The notes below the pieces were generated by a model, which saw only the letters and a list, made by a program, of their open reading frames with translations, did no database searches and had not been told where the DNA came from. Below are positions 37,279-50,400 of a stretch of 64,000 bases of DNA, piece by piece (positions within the stretch are counted from its first letter, which is position 1; each line of letters opens with the position of its first letter). Position numbers and translations under genes: made by a program. The DNA is from Congeria kusceri (Eukaryota; Mollusca; Bivalvia; Myida; Dreissenidae), in the NCBI GenBank assembly GCA_027627225.1, contig CM051029.1, positions 22,993,356 through 23,057,355 of the forward strand, given 5' to 3'.

Positions 37279-40200
37279 TCAAACAAACGAATTGTGAGCA
37301 CTGTTTAAATGCCCATAGCAACTTCCGCTTGTTAGGAAGACCTTCATGCAGACCCAACAAATGTGTGCTCTACAAGCTGTGCACTCCATGTGTTGGCAAC
37401 CATCATTTTTTTCTATCCCAATATCGCATTTCGGACAGGTTTTTCTATTCTGCGGATCTTCCTTCAACCACTGCACCACCGAGTCGCCATCCTTCTTTGC
37501 ACTGGCGTACATCGCACATGACAGGCCATCATGGTATTCAACATGGCAGCTTGTGCAAGTATTCGCGTGGCAGAGAGGGCAATTATATTTCTCCTCCGGT
37601 GAATTAACCGCGTAGATCATTGGACAGTTAGGGGTTGGACAAAACCGGTAGGATTCATTTTTTCTGACAAAGTCGGTTACTGATGCGTTGACCAAATCCA
37701 CTTTCATAATTGCACTGTTCCGAATGAAATTGTTGAAATCTCTTGACACAAAAGGCTTGCTGCAGTTTTCTGCAGCGCACACTATGGGGAACTCCCGGTT
37801 GTCAATAGCTGCCTTCAACATGGCCGTCAGACATTTGCTGCAGTAGGCATGCCCACAGAATTCCAGGCGACACATTTCCGTTTCCTCTATTGGACACAAG
37901 CACACTGGACAGTCGGGTACTTTACAAGCATCTTGATCCTCAGACTGAATCTTCGGCAATGAAGTCTTCTCGTCTCGAATTAAAGTCAGAGTCTTCTCAA
38001 CAGCCTCCGCCTGTCCTGTAATCGTTATTTCGTGACGACGGAAGTTCAAGGATACTCCTGAAATACCGGATTCCTGTACCAGTTTCTCGAAATTCATTCC
38101 GTATTTGACAACCAAGGCCTTCATGAGACCAGGTGGATTGTCTTCTCCCTTCAATCGGACCTCTGTTTCGTTTGACAAACTTAAGTTGTGAATTTCGTTC
38201 ATAATCAATTCTACCGCCTGTGCTCTGTCTACTTCAAGTCCCTGTACAGAGATCTGAAGGTGTCTTTCATCCGCAAAGATGATTGTCTTTGTCCGTTTTT
38301 GTATATCGTTAAGTTTTCGTTTGCCATCTTTTGTAAACAATGGTAAGATATCGATGCCTTCAGACTGTTCAATTACACTTCCGTTCACTAACCGATCAAT
38401 CTTGACTTTGGCCTTAGCGAGTTTCTGCAACGATGTAGACTTTATGTCCAATGAAAAGTGTCCAGATTTTAACTGTCTAACTAAAAGGCTGGAAGCGTCC
38501 AATTCTAAGAGGTCCCGTTGTTTCATGATATCTTCCTGTATTATATCGTAGACGTGTCGTTTGACGTGCACCGAAGACTTGCATTCCAGTTGAGCACTCA
38601 ATGGATGCCCATTAACAGTCGCACGATCTGCCATCAAACGTTCACAGACACGTTCACACTCTTCAAGGTCACTGAAGGTGACGAACGCGACTCCTGTTAC
38701 CGTTTTCTGATGGAAATCTAGCATTCTGAGTTCAAATGTGTCTTGCAAAGTGTACCCTTTCAGAATTTGTGACAACTCGGCCCTCGTCTGTTCGAGTTCG
38801 TTTGTTCGCCATATGCAATTTTCTCTCGGAACGATGATTTTAAACCTGTCTTTTGTATCAGCATGTGGTAAAGAAAGTATTTCACCAAGGCCTTTTGCTA
38901 TATCTTCTTCCATGACATCTGATGGCAGATTCCTAATATACAAATCTGATTGCTTTCTTGCAGGCATGATGGCACACTCGTTTCCTAATATTCTCACTCG
39001 ACTTAAAAGCAAAAAGGGTATTTCCTCCGGTCTATTTACATACACATAGCACACACCCTTTGCTTCTCGGCGACACCATGTAATTTTCATGGTGTAACCT
39101 TGCCTATTCACATTCTCGCGGGACTGAAACGTTATCGGTACAAGGGAAAAGTCACTGGATGCGTCATTTTGGATTTCGTGAAAAGCTCTTTCAGCATCCG
39201 AATGATTGGTGAAAGTTACTTTACCCCAGAACGCGTTATGCTTTTTTCCAGTGTTTTGCCATATGTGTTCAATTGTCCCAAACATTGACAGTGATCCTCT
39301 TAGCATCTCTTCGTCTATATCACAGACTGCACCTATGTTTGGCTTAATGTGGGCAGCTCTAAATTGTGTGGGCATCAGTATTTCACAAACAAGACCACCT
39401 TCTCCGAGAACAGCTCGGACGGCATTCCTTTCCGCTCCTATAGGTTCCTCTATTCGTTCATACAACAGTTGTTCAGGAAGTGGCTGCAAATGGGTTTGCA
39501 AGATGTCTAATGCAATTTCAGCGTAAATTGGAACGCAGTACAATTGTATTTCTCCTCTCTGTTTCATTGCATCAATGATAACAGTTGCGTTGTTGCAAAC
39601 AGTTTGAATTTCATCCTGTACCTTGCGTCGGTTTTTATGCATAGGTCCAACAAATTTCCAAAAAACATGTTTTCCTACAAGATCTGTTTTTACGAGTTCT
39701 ACTCGCATTGTAGAAAGTTTGTTTTCGTCAACCCAAATTTTCCCCAACGTTTTAGACTCTGTTATTGTTTGTGGTTCAACGGGAGTTATTTCTGTTATGT
39801 AATCCGTTGACGTTTTCAAAACCCTATTGAAAACAATCCATGTTGGTTGTAATCCCAAAGGCCAGAGCACCGAGGAAGGATGCAGCTGCACCCGTTGGTC
39901 ACGTCCAGTAATTAAATATCCTGCACTTTCATGACCGAGGTAATATCCCAGGTTCCTGTGCATGCAGTCAAAGATGAGTGCTTTCATTTTGTCATTAGCG
40001 GATATTGGCTCAGTAAACTCGTGTTTTATCTTCAAGCCCATCTCCTTCTTTAAAGTTGTGCATATCTCGTTCACCATATCTCTCACCCCTTTCATTGACT
40101 TTCCATTGATACATTTTGCATTACACCATTTACCTTTTTCCTTTTCTTTGATTGAATCCCACTCTCTATAAACACACAACATGGTTAGCAAATCACCACC

Positions 40201-41495
40201 CGAATGACAAAACTGCAGTTTTTTCAGGTCTGCCGCTTTCTTTTCCTCTTCAGTCCCAGCACGGTAGAAAACACTTTGATTACAGCACGTTCCCACTACC
40301 ATTGCTTCTAACGGAATGCCTTCGTCTATCCCTTTCTTGATCATAACTCCAAGTCTTGGTTCCACTTGCAGTTGTGCGATCCATTGTCCCAGTTCAGTGA
40401 TTCCATTGTCACCAATTGCTCCCAGATATATCAGATCTTCAAGTGCCGCTTTCATCGCCACTGGTGATGGAGATTGAACAAAATCGAATTCCATTGGGTC
40501 ACTCATCAGTTGAAACAACTTAAGAATTGCATGGGATACTTCGATTCGTAAAATCTCGGGTGTGCTCGATTTTTCCAACTTGGAGAAGTCATTTTCAGTG
40601 TAAAGCCTGTAACACTTTCCGGCTGAAGTTCTGCCCGCTCGTCCTTTCCTCTGGTTTGCTGAACTCTGGCTTATTGGTGTGACATCCAGAGAACTCATGT
40701 TTCGTTTTGGATCAAACCTCATTTCCTTTGCTAACCCTGTGTCTATGACAAACTTGATTCCATCGATAGTAAGAGATGTTTCTGCAATATTTGTGGCAAA
40801 TACTATTTTTCTTTTACCTGTTGGTGTAGGTTCAAACACTAACTGCTGTTCTTCTGGTTTTAGACGTCCATGAAGCTGCAAACAGACATTATCTTTTTCA
40901 CCGCACGTTTGTTTAAACCGCTCAACGCATCGAGATGTTTCCAATGCGGATGTAACGAAAACAAGAATATCTCCACCATTCAGCGGCTCAGACGAATGGA
41001 TTTCAATGGCTTTGTTGAGCGATTTTCGCTCGTAGTCCTCTGGAAAGTCGCTATTCTCATCGGGTTCCCAGCAAATGTCCACTGGAAACGTTCGGCCTGA
41101 AACCTGCAGCACTGGACACTTGTCAAGACCTCCAAAGTATTCAACAAAAATCCCAGGATCAATGGTAGCAGAAGTTACTACTACTCTCAGGTCTGGCCGA
41201 GATGCTAGACAGCGTTTTAACATCCCGAGAAGAAGATCGGTGTGAATACTCCGCTCATGTGCCTCATCCATCACAACGCAACAAAATTTGGATAGCAACT
41301 TGTCACCTAAGCATTCGTTCAACAACATATGGTCAGTCATAAAGAGTACACGGGTGATCGCCGTTTTCTTACTCTGCATTCCGACCTGGTAGCCGACTAT
41401 CTGCCCAACGCTTGACGCTAGCTCCTTGGACACGTGCGTGGCAAGAGAAATGGCAGCAATTTTGCGGGGCTGTGTACACGCTATAAGTCCATGCT
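37279..41495 (-). CDS. DEAH-RBR fusion, coding exon 2 (helicase core through RBR, stop)
   Basis: Starts after the acceptor CTAAATTGCAG (AG at 41497-41496) with two bases of a split Glu codon and ends at TGA 37281-37279. It encodes residues 371-1775. RING1 ligands are Cys1566, 1569, 1584, His1586 and Cys1589, 1592, 1610, 1615. IBR ligands are Cys1656, 1661, 1676, 1679, 1684, 1687, His1692 and Cys1697, exact C-x4-C-x14-C-x2-C-x4-C-x2-C-x4-H-x4-C spacing. RING2 has Cys1724, 1727, 1742, 1745, 1750 and 1753. The predicted catalytic Cys1737 sits in NDGCQHMEC, the same context as the parkin active site. The RRM-like segment has RNP2-like LYIRNL (1222-1227) and RNP1-like VTGVAFVTF (1303-1311). No frameshift or internal stop occurs over 4.2 kb, so the gene is under selection or very young. 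Confidence 0.96.
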
Positions 41496-44400
41496 CTGCA
41501 ATTTAGCATAGAGGAAAACAGCATGAGTGATTAGCAAGCAACATAATACATGTACCAAACATTATACTTATGATCAGTTAAATCAATGTGAAAAAGGCAC
41601 GGTCACATCATTCATTAACCCATAAAAGTGCCTGGTAAGTGCTCAAACTGCCAGTTTGATTTATGTTGTTTAAAGATTGATCATTAATATCTACTAGCAT
41701 GAATGAGTTAAAACGACCGGCAATCGATTTAAAACAAGAGCACCGCCTACGGATGCTGGACGCTCGATTTTCTTGTATTTAATATTATTCTGGCCTTTTG
41801 TTAATAAAATGGGTTAATCACTGTGATGAAGTGTGTTGAATTTCATGTCAGTAAGTCTTATATATCATGAGAAATTTGACCTTAAGCTGAAATTCTAAGT
41901 TGAAAAAGGACAATAACTCCACCAAAATTCTTGATATAGTTACCTTTTCTTGTCCATATAATGGGTTCATAACTGTGATAAAGTATTTTCAGTTTCAAGT
42001 CAATACCTTTTATAGTGTGAAATTTGACCTAAAGCGAACATTCTAAGGTGAAAAAAGGGCAATTACTCAAACGAAAGCCTTGAAAGAGTTTCCTCCTCTT
42101 GTCTACAGAATAAATTCATCACTGTGATCAAGTACTACGAGTTTAAAGTAAATACCTCATACAGGTATTGAGAAATTTGACCTTTTTTAGCGAAAATTGA
42201 AAGTTGAAACAAGAGGGCCCTAGGACGCTCACCTGAGACCTTGTTACCCAATTGGAATTAGCAGTTTTGACCCCAGGGGCATAATTTGAATACTGTTTGT
42301 AGAGGACTACTATATGATGTTACATACCAAATAAGAAACCTCTGGGCCTTGCGGTTTCTGAGGAGAATATTTTTTAAGTCATTTTGCTATTTAAGTCTAT
42401 ACCAATCATGTGACCCCCAGGGCGGAGCCAGTTTTGACCCCAGGGTCATCATTTGAACAATAGTTGTAGAGGACCACTATAGGATGTTACTACCAAATAT
42501 GAAACCTCTGGGCCTTGCGGTTTCAGAGAAGATTTTTAAAGACATTTTGCTATTTAAGTTCATATAAACCATGTGACCCCTGGTTGTGGCCAGTTTTGAT
42601 CCCAGGGGCATACTTTGAACAACCTTTGTAGAGGACCACTTGAGGATGTTACATACCAAATATGAAACCTCTGGGTCTTGTGGTTAGGGGTGTCACAATA
42701 TTAGAAATCCATATTGCAATATATTGCAATATTTTTCAATTTATTGTGATATTTATTGCGATATATTGCAACCAATGTATTTGTGTATTTAATAAACTTA
42801 AGACTGATAAAATCACTATGGACAGCGCAACATTTATTGCTTTTTTTTACTTTTAACACCGATGTTGATGAAAGGCGCAACAATAGCATCAGATAAACAG
42901 CCGATAGAAATGCAAAACAATTATGAGCAACATTCTCAAACCGTCCGCCATGGCTGTTCACTGTATTTATTATATTACATTCAGAGTTATTTTTTATATG
43001 TACAGGTACTGTATTCATGATGTATATTTGTGGTGTGCATAAACTATGTATGTATTACACTCTTTATTTTAACTGGAAAAATTGTCAGGTTTAATGTATT
43101 ATTAAGCATAAACTTTTAAGAGAAAACATGTATACCAAACATAAATGGAATATTATTGGTCGCAAGTAAATTCTATGTATTATGATCGCGCTTTTGACCT
43201 TACCCCTACAAAACTATCAACTTAACAAAATGATACTAGCTTTCAATTGTTTATTACTGACAATAACTATTCAGTCAAAAGTTTTGCAATCAACGTAATA
43301 AAACAAGAAACAAGAGGGCCCTAGGACGCTCACCTGAGTCCTTGTAACCCAATTGGAATTTGCATCCCAAAGGTGTGGCTTATTTTTATCCCAGGGGCAT
43401 AATTTGAACAATCTTGAACAAACCTCTGGGCCTTGTGGTTTCAGGTACAACTTTTTAAAGTCATTTTGCTATTTAAGTCTATATAAACCATGTGACCCCT
43501 CAGGATGTGGCCATATTTGACCCCAGGGGCATAAGTTGAACAATCTTTGGAGAGGACCACTATGCAATATTAGGTTCTAAACATAGGAAAGCTGTGGGCC
43601 TTGCCGTTTTAGAGGAGAAGATTTTTAAAGTCATTTTGCTATTTAAGTCTCTATAAACCATGTGACCCACTGGGCGTGACCAGGTTTGACCCCAGGTCAT
43701 AATTTGAACAATATTTGTAGAGAACCACTATACGATGTTACATACCAAATATGAAACCTCTTGACCTTGCGATTTCAGAGGAGAAGAATTTTAGTCATTT
43801 TGCTATATAAGTTTATATAAACCATGTGACCCCTGGGGTGTGGTCGGTTTTGACCCATGGAGCATAATTTTAACAATCTTTGTAGAGGACCACTATAGGC
43901 TGTTACACACCAAATACGAAACCTCTGGGCCGTGCAGTTTCACAGGAGAAGATTTTTAAACACATTTTTGCTAGTTAAGTTTAAATAAACCATGTGACCC
44001 CATGGGGCGTGGCCAGTTTTGACCCCAGGGGCATACTTTTAACAATCTTTGTAGAGGACCATTATATGATGTTATATACCAAATAAGAAACCTCTGGCCC
44101 TTGCGGTTTCTGAGGAAAAGATTTTTAAAGTCATTTGGCTATTTAAGTCTATATAAATCATGTGACCCCCGGGGCGTGGCCAGTTTTGACCCTAGGGGCA
44201 TAAATTTAACAGTATTTGTAGAGGACCACTATATGATGTTACATACCAAATATGAAACCTGTGGGCCTTGTGGTTTCATTGAAGAAGCTTTTTAAAGACA
44301 TTTTGCTATTTAAGTCTATATTAACCATGTGACCCCTGGGGCATGGCCAGTTTTGACCCCAGGGGCATTATTTGAACAGTCTTTGTAGAGGACCACTATA

Positions 44401-47400
44401 GGATGTTACATACCAAATATGAAACCTCTGGGCCTTGTGGTTTCAGAGAAGATTTTTAAAGTAATTGTGCTATATATTCTATATAAACCATGTGACCCCC
44501 GGGGCGTGGCCCGTTTTGACCCCAGGGGTTTAATTTGAACAAATTTTGTAAAGGACCACTAAAGGATGTAACATACCAAATATGAAACCTCTGGGCCTTG
44601 CGGTTTCAGAGGAGAGATTTTTAAAGTCATTTTGCTATATATTCTATATAAACCATATGACCCCTGCGGCGTGGCCAGTTTTGACCCCAAGGGCATAATT
44701 TGAACAATCTTTGTAGAGGACCACTATAGGATGTTACATACCAAATATCAAACCTCTGGGCCTTGTGGTTTCAGAGGAGAAGATTTTTAATGTCATTTTG
44801 CAATATATTCTATATAAACCATGTGACCCCGGGGCGGGGCCAGTTTTGACCCCAGGGGCATAATTTGAACAATCTTTGTAGAGGACCACCATAGGATGTT
44901 ACATACCAAGTATGAAACCTCTGGGCCCTGCAGTTTTAAAGAAGATTTTTAAAGTTTACACTTCTTAAATCTATTTGAGCTCTGGTAACCTACATATGCA
45001 GCGGACCGTAACATTTGAACAACTTTGAAAGAGGGTCAACCAATGATCATTCCTGTGAAGTTTGTTGAAAATCTGCCATGTGGTTTAGGAGGAGATGTTG
45101 TTTGAATGAAAAGTTGACGACGGACGCACAAACGGACGGACAACGGGCGATAACAAAAGCTCACCATGAGCACTTTGTGCTCAGGTGAGCTAAAAATACA
45201 AAACTGTAAAAAGACCAAATAAATAATGCAATATATTGGTATGGATATTCATATTGCAATATTTTATTGCAGAATCAGATTTTGCAATAAACCAATATAC
45301 CGGTATATTGTGACACCCATACTTGTGGTTTCAGAGGAGAAGATTTTTAAAGTCATTTTGCTATATTATATATACTATATAAACCATGTGACCCCCGGGG
45401 CGTAGCCCGTTTTGACCCCAGGGGAATAATTAGAACAAAATGTGTAAAGGACCACTAAAGGATTTTACATACCAAATATGAAACCTCTGGGCCTTGATGT
45501 TTCAGAGGAGATTTTTAAAGTCATTTTGCTATATATTCTATATGAAACATGTTACCCCCAGCGTGTGGCCAGTTTTGACCCCAGGGGCATTATTTGAACA
45601 TTCTTTATAGAGGACCACTTGAGGATGTTACATACCAAACATTAAACCTCTGGGCCTTGTGGTTTCAGAGGAGAAGATTTTTAAAGTCATTTTGCTATAT
45701 ATTCTATATAAATCATGTGACCACCGGGGCGTGGCCCATTTTTGACCCCAGGGGCATAGTTTGAACAATCTTTGAAGAGGACCACTATAGGATGTTACAT
45801 ACCAAATATGAAACCTCTGGGCCCTGCGGTTTCCGAGAAGATTTTTAAAGTTAACACTTTTTAAATCTTTTTTTAGCTCTGATGACCTACATATGCAGCG
45901 GACCGTAATGAAAGAGGGTCACCTAATTAGCATTCTTGTGAAGTTTGGTGAAAATCAGCAAAGTGGTTTAGGATGAGATGTTGTTTAAATGAAAAGTTGA
46001 CGATGCACTCACGTACGCACGATGTGCGCACCATGAGCACTCTGTGCTCAGGTGAGCTAAAACAAGAGGGCCCTGAGGGCCCTAGGACGCTCACCTGAGA
46101 CCTGTAACCCAACTGGAATTTGCATCCCCGAGGCGTGGCTTATTTTTATCCCAGGGGCATAATATGAACAATCTTGAACAAACCTCTGGGCCTTGCAGTT
46201 TCAGGAAAAGATTTTTAAAGCAACTTTGCTATTTAAGTCTATATTAAAGCATGTGACCTCCCCTCGGGATGTGGCCAGATTTGACCCCAGAGGCATAATT
46301 TGAACGATCTTTGGAGAGTACCACTATGCAATGTTATGTACCAAATATAGGAAAGCTGTGGGCCTTGCCGTTTGAGAGGAGAAGATTTTTAAATTCATTT
46401 TGTTATTTAAGTCTATATAAACCATGTGACCCCCGCGGCGTGACGAGATTTTACCCCAGGGGCATAATTTGAACAATATTTGTAGAGGACCACTATATGG
46501 ATGTTACATACCAAATATGAAACCCATGGGTTCCGCTGGCTCAAAAATAGTTGTCGCCACTAAAATTTGCCTCCTTTAACAAGGCTTTGATAGTATTGCA
46601 AGCAATACAGGAGTCCCGTACCGGTGAAAAATCCCTACTAATTAAACATTGTGCAATACCGTCAAATTGCCCTTTATCTGTTTATGTACAAAGTTTCATA
46701 TTCAAATCCCATTTGTCACTGCAGTATTAAGTTGTTATTTTTTCTATTTTAGTAACATTGACCAGACATTCGAGTTACTTTTAGAGTTATTGCAGTACTA
46801 AACTGACAGAGGGCAATCATATAGTCCATTCTTTGTACCAAGTTTCATGATCATATCTTATGCAGTTTTCAAAATATTACAGTATTAAGTTTAATTCTAT
46901 TTTTAGTAACAGTCATGTGACCTTTGACCTCTGGTGAAAAATAAAAGGTCCTGCATAATCCTCACATTGCCGTTTATATCATATGTATACCGTAACAAAG
47001 TTTAATCGAAATATCTTCAGTACTTTTTGAGTTATCGCAGGATTCAGTTTGTTTGATTTATTTCTATTTTTATTAACAGTCACGTGACCTTTGACCTCTG
47101 TTAAAAAATAAAAGCTCGTGCATAATACTCACATGCCGTTTACATGTATACCAAGTTTCATCGAAGTATCTTCAGTACTTTTTGAGTTATCGCAGGAACA
47201 AAACTTTGCGGACGGACAGCGTGACAGACGGACGGACGGAGGGCAAACCTATAGTCCCCTCCGTTGAAACACCCGTAGGGGACTAAAAAGTTTGAGCCAA
47301 TTTTATTTGTCAGTCATATATTGACATGCTTCAGAATCTACTTAACAGTAACTGTCACTATAAAATAGCATTAATAACTACATTATTATAATTAAAACTT

Positions 47401-50400
47401 AGCAGTATAATCGTTACTTGTAGGAAATTACTATTTACAACACTTGATTTTAACAGATTTAGTAATGTTGATCGTTTTGTAGGGTCGTGAAAATATATGA
47501 CAATATCAGAATAACACTTTACCTGCAGATTGGTGATCCCTCTTTCTAATTCACATCTTCATTTGTTGATATAACAACTGTCTGTCCATAATTAATGTTA
47601 AAATTGATCATGATTGTGGACAAACAGTTTGTTAATGTTCAGAATTAAATCCAGACACAGAACTGTTTTCCTTTGTTTTAGGCTATATTTAGGTCAGCCT
47701 CGTTTTGGAATGAATGTTTACCACATGTCCTAAGATGCTTTTTTTGCTACCTATGTTTTTTTTGTTTGTTTTTTTTAACTGAATTTCCCCTCAATGCAGA
47801 TAAAATCATTCAAAATAATAACTAGTCAGAAGATTAAAATTCAATAGTGCTGATTTGGATTTCAACTGAGCGTGACTGTGCCTAACCAAGGGGAAAACTG
47901 ATACTGTGACGTCAGAGATAAGCTTTCACACCATGACACCTCATCTGCAACAACAGACTTATTAATGACCTGATAACAAACAATGCCCTAAGGTCATGTT
48001 TGGAGGCTCTGTGGCTAATCTGCCCCAGTTTTGTTGCAATTGAGATTTTGCATACCAGATTTAGCACTGTCTAAAATTATGTTGTCACTAAGGCCAGTCC
48101 TTTTTTATTTTCTGGTTTACAATTTCTTTGGGGGAATATGTCCACTGGCAGGTCAAAAAAAAAAGTATTCCAATCTTAACACAACAAACGATTTCCATTT
48201 AGCAGTTTACTCATATATAATGAATAACAATATCAACATTAAAACACACTATTATGTAAGTTAGAATAAAACATCAAACATGGTATTAACTGTTTTTTAC
48301 ACTGATGTTTTATATGCAGTTTAACCATTTGTATTAATGATTTTTACTGAGTAAATAAGTGTAATAGATGCCTGCATCATTAAAATTGATTTTACCACAA
48401 AGCTGTATATTTGTATTGATTTACAAAATGTAAAGTGAAGCGCCTTTTTAAAAGGACCTGTGCAGGACTGGAATCCACGACTGCCAGAACCCAGACCTTG
48501 CAAAACGAGAGGGGTGGGTTAGGGAGGGGTATCCCTCCGTACGTCCATTTGTTTTTCAGCATGTGTCAAATGACGTTATCAGGTACGTTTTAGCTATTGA
48601 AATTAAGGCTAAGATGATTTCAATTTTTGTAAAAGTTTAAACGAAATGAAATAAACGAAACATCACCGTTTGAACGGCATACCTCTAGCCTTTTAAAAGC
48701 AAAAGCATCATTTTTGTTGCGAAACTGAAAGTAATGATTTTTTCTGGATGTTTATGTCCAGTGCCCATCACATTCGCACAGTGACGTCATGTCCAAACCC
48801 ACTATTCTCGTCGTTCTCGAAACTTATACTCGATCTACTGATAGAGCCTTTTTTTATTTGACATATGGGCATGTATTTAGTGTTTTAACACTGTTTTAAT
48901 CGTTACAGCTGTTGAACCTTTTACTGACTGGATAATGGGTGAATTGTAAAGATCTTGATTAAAATACATTTATATTCTACATGCTTTGTTCTTGGAAAAA
49001 CGGCAGGAAAATTTCCTCGTGCACATCGTGCCTACGCGCGTCAAATGTTAAAGACCTGTATTTAATAAAGCACACGATCGGTACACGCATGCTTTCCATG
49101 AGTTGAACGTGACGTCGTGGTTGTCAGCAGACATTTCGCGCTCTTTTGTAGAAAACACGGGTTATACATGGCATACATGTACATAAACAACGGCGGACGC
49201 CATGCTTTAAACAAATTGTCAGTGAAATTCCAGAACAATTTGTCTATCTCGATCGGCAATCATCGTGTAATACCGTCAAAAACAAAAAGCAGTGTCACGG
49301 AAGTATACAGACTTACCGAGCAAATTATTGTATTCGTACTCAAAATATTTCAAAAATTTGAACATATCGTCCCCCATCGGTAAAAAAAAAATCGTAATTA
49401 ATTTTTTGTCACTTTTGGAAAATTTACGTTTGCCGGTTTTGTAAACCGTAAAATCAAGAAGTCCTGGCCTAATGAAATTCGCTACTTTGAAAAAACTGTC
49501 ACTTTCGCAATTTTGTCACATTTGGTGACAGTGGCGATTGACAGCGAAACCCCTGGAAACCTCTAGGCATTGTGGTTTCAGCGGAGAAGAATTTTAAGTC
49601 ATTTTGCTATTTAAGTCTATATAAACCATGTGACCCCTGGGGTGTGGTCACTTTTGACCCATGGGGCCTAATTTGAACATTCTTTGAAAAGGACCACTTG
49701 AGGATGTTACATACCAAATACGAAACCTCTGGGCCTTGCGGTTTCAGAGGAGAAGAATTTTAAAGACATTTTGCTATTAAAGTTGATATAAACCATGTGA
49801 CCCCCGGGGTGTGACCAGTTTTGACCCCAGGGGCATAATTTGAACAATTTTGTAGAGGACTACTATATGATCTTACATACCAAATAAGAAACATCTGCGC
49901 CTTGCGGTTTCTGAGGAGAAGATTTTAAAGTAATTTTGCTATTAATGTCTATATAAATCATGTGACTCCCGGGGCGTGGTCAGTTTTGACCCCAGGGGCA
50001 TCATTTGAACAACATTTATAGAGGACCACTATAGGATGTTACATACCAGATATGAAACCTCTGGGCCTTGCGGTTTTAGAAAAGATTTTTGAAGTCATTT
50101 TGCTATATATTCTATATAAACCATATGACCCCAGGGGCGTGGCCATTTATGAGCCCAGGGGCATAATTTTGACAATCTTTGTAGAGGACCACTATAGGAT
50201 GTTACATACCAAATATGAAACCTATGGGCTTTGTGGTTTCTGAGGAGAAGATTTTTAAAGTCATTTTGCTATGAGGCGCGTCGTGGGAAAACCGGTCTTA
50301 ATGCATATACGTAAAGTGTCGTCCGGATTAGCGTGTGCACAGGATTAGTAGCACAGGCTAATCCAGGACGGCACTTTCCACCTACCGTGGATTTATGTTT

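Larger units (their letters stand above)
42209..46059 (+). mobile_element. Pearl/Helitron-like element in the helicase intron, itself interrupted
   Basis: 5' end ACAAGAGGGCCCTAGGACGC TCACCTGAG; ~165-bp units with TTTTGACCCCAGGGGCATAA, AGAGGACCACTATAGGATGT and AAACCTCTGGGCCTTG; a degenerate ACG-rich tract; and a 3' hairpin (46028-46057) followed by CTAA. A hAT element splits it at 42684/45322. Confidence 0.78.
46525..49555. mobile_element. hAT-like insertion, ~3.0 kb, non-autonomous
   Basis: Left end CATGGGTTCCGCTGGCTC and right end (reverse complement) CAGGGGTTTCGCTGTCAATC are imperfect inverted repeats sharing GGGTT-CGCTG and, further in, CGCCACT. GAAACC of the interrupted unit is duplicated at 46519-46524 and 49556-49561. 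Inside, 46600-47287 is another repeat; the rest shows no coding sequence I recognise. Confidence 0.65.

Noticed and set aside
37329..40873. Many + strand open frames of 60-106 codons across the helicase exon
   Set aside because: They are antisense to a strongly supported coding exon and have no independent similarity.
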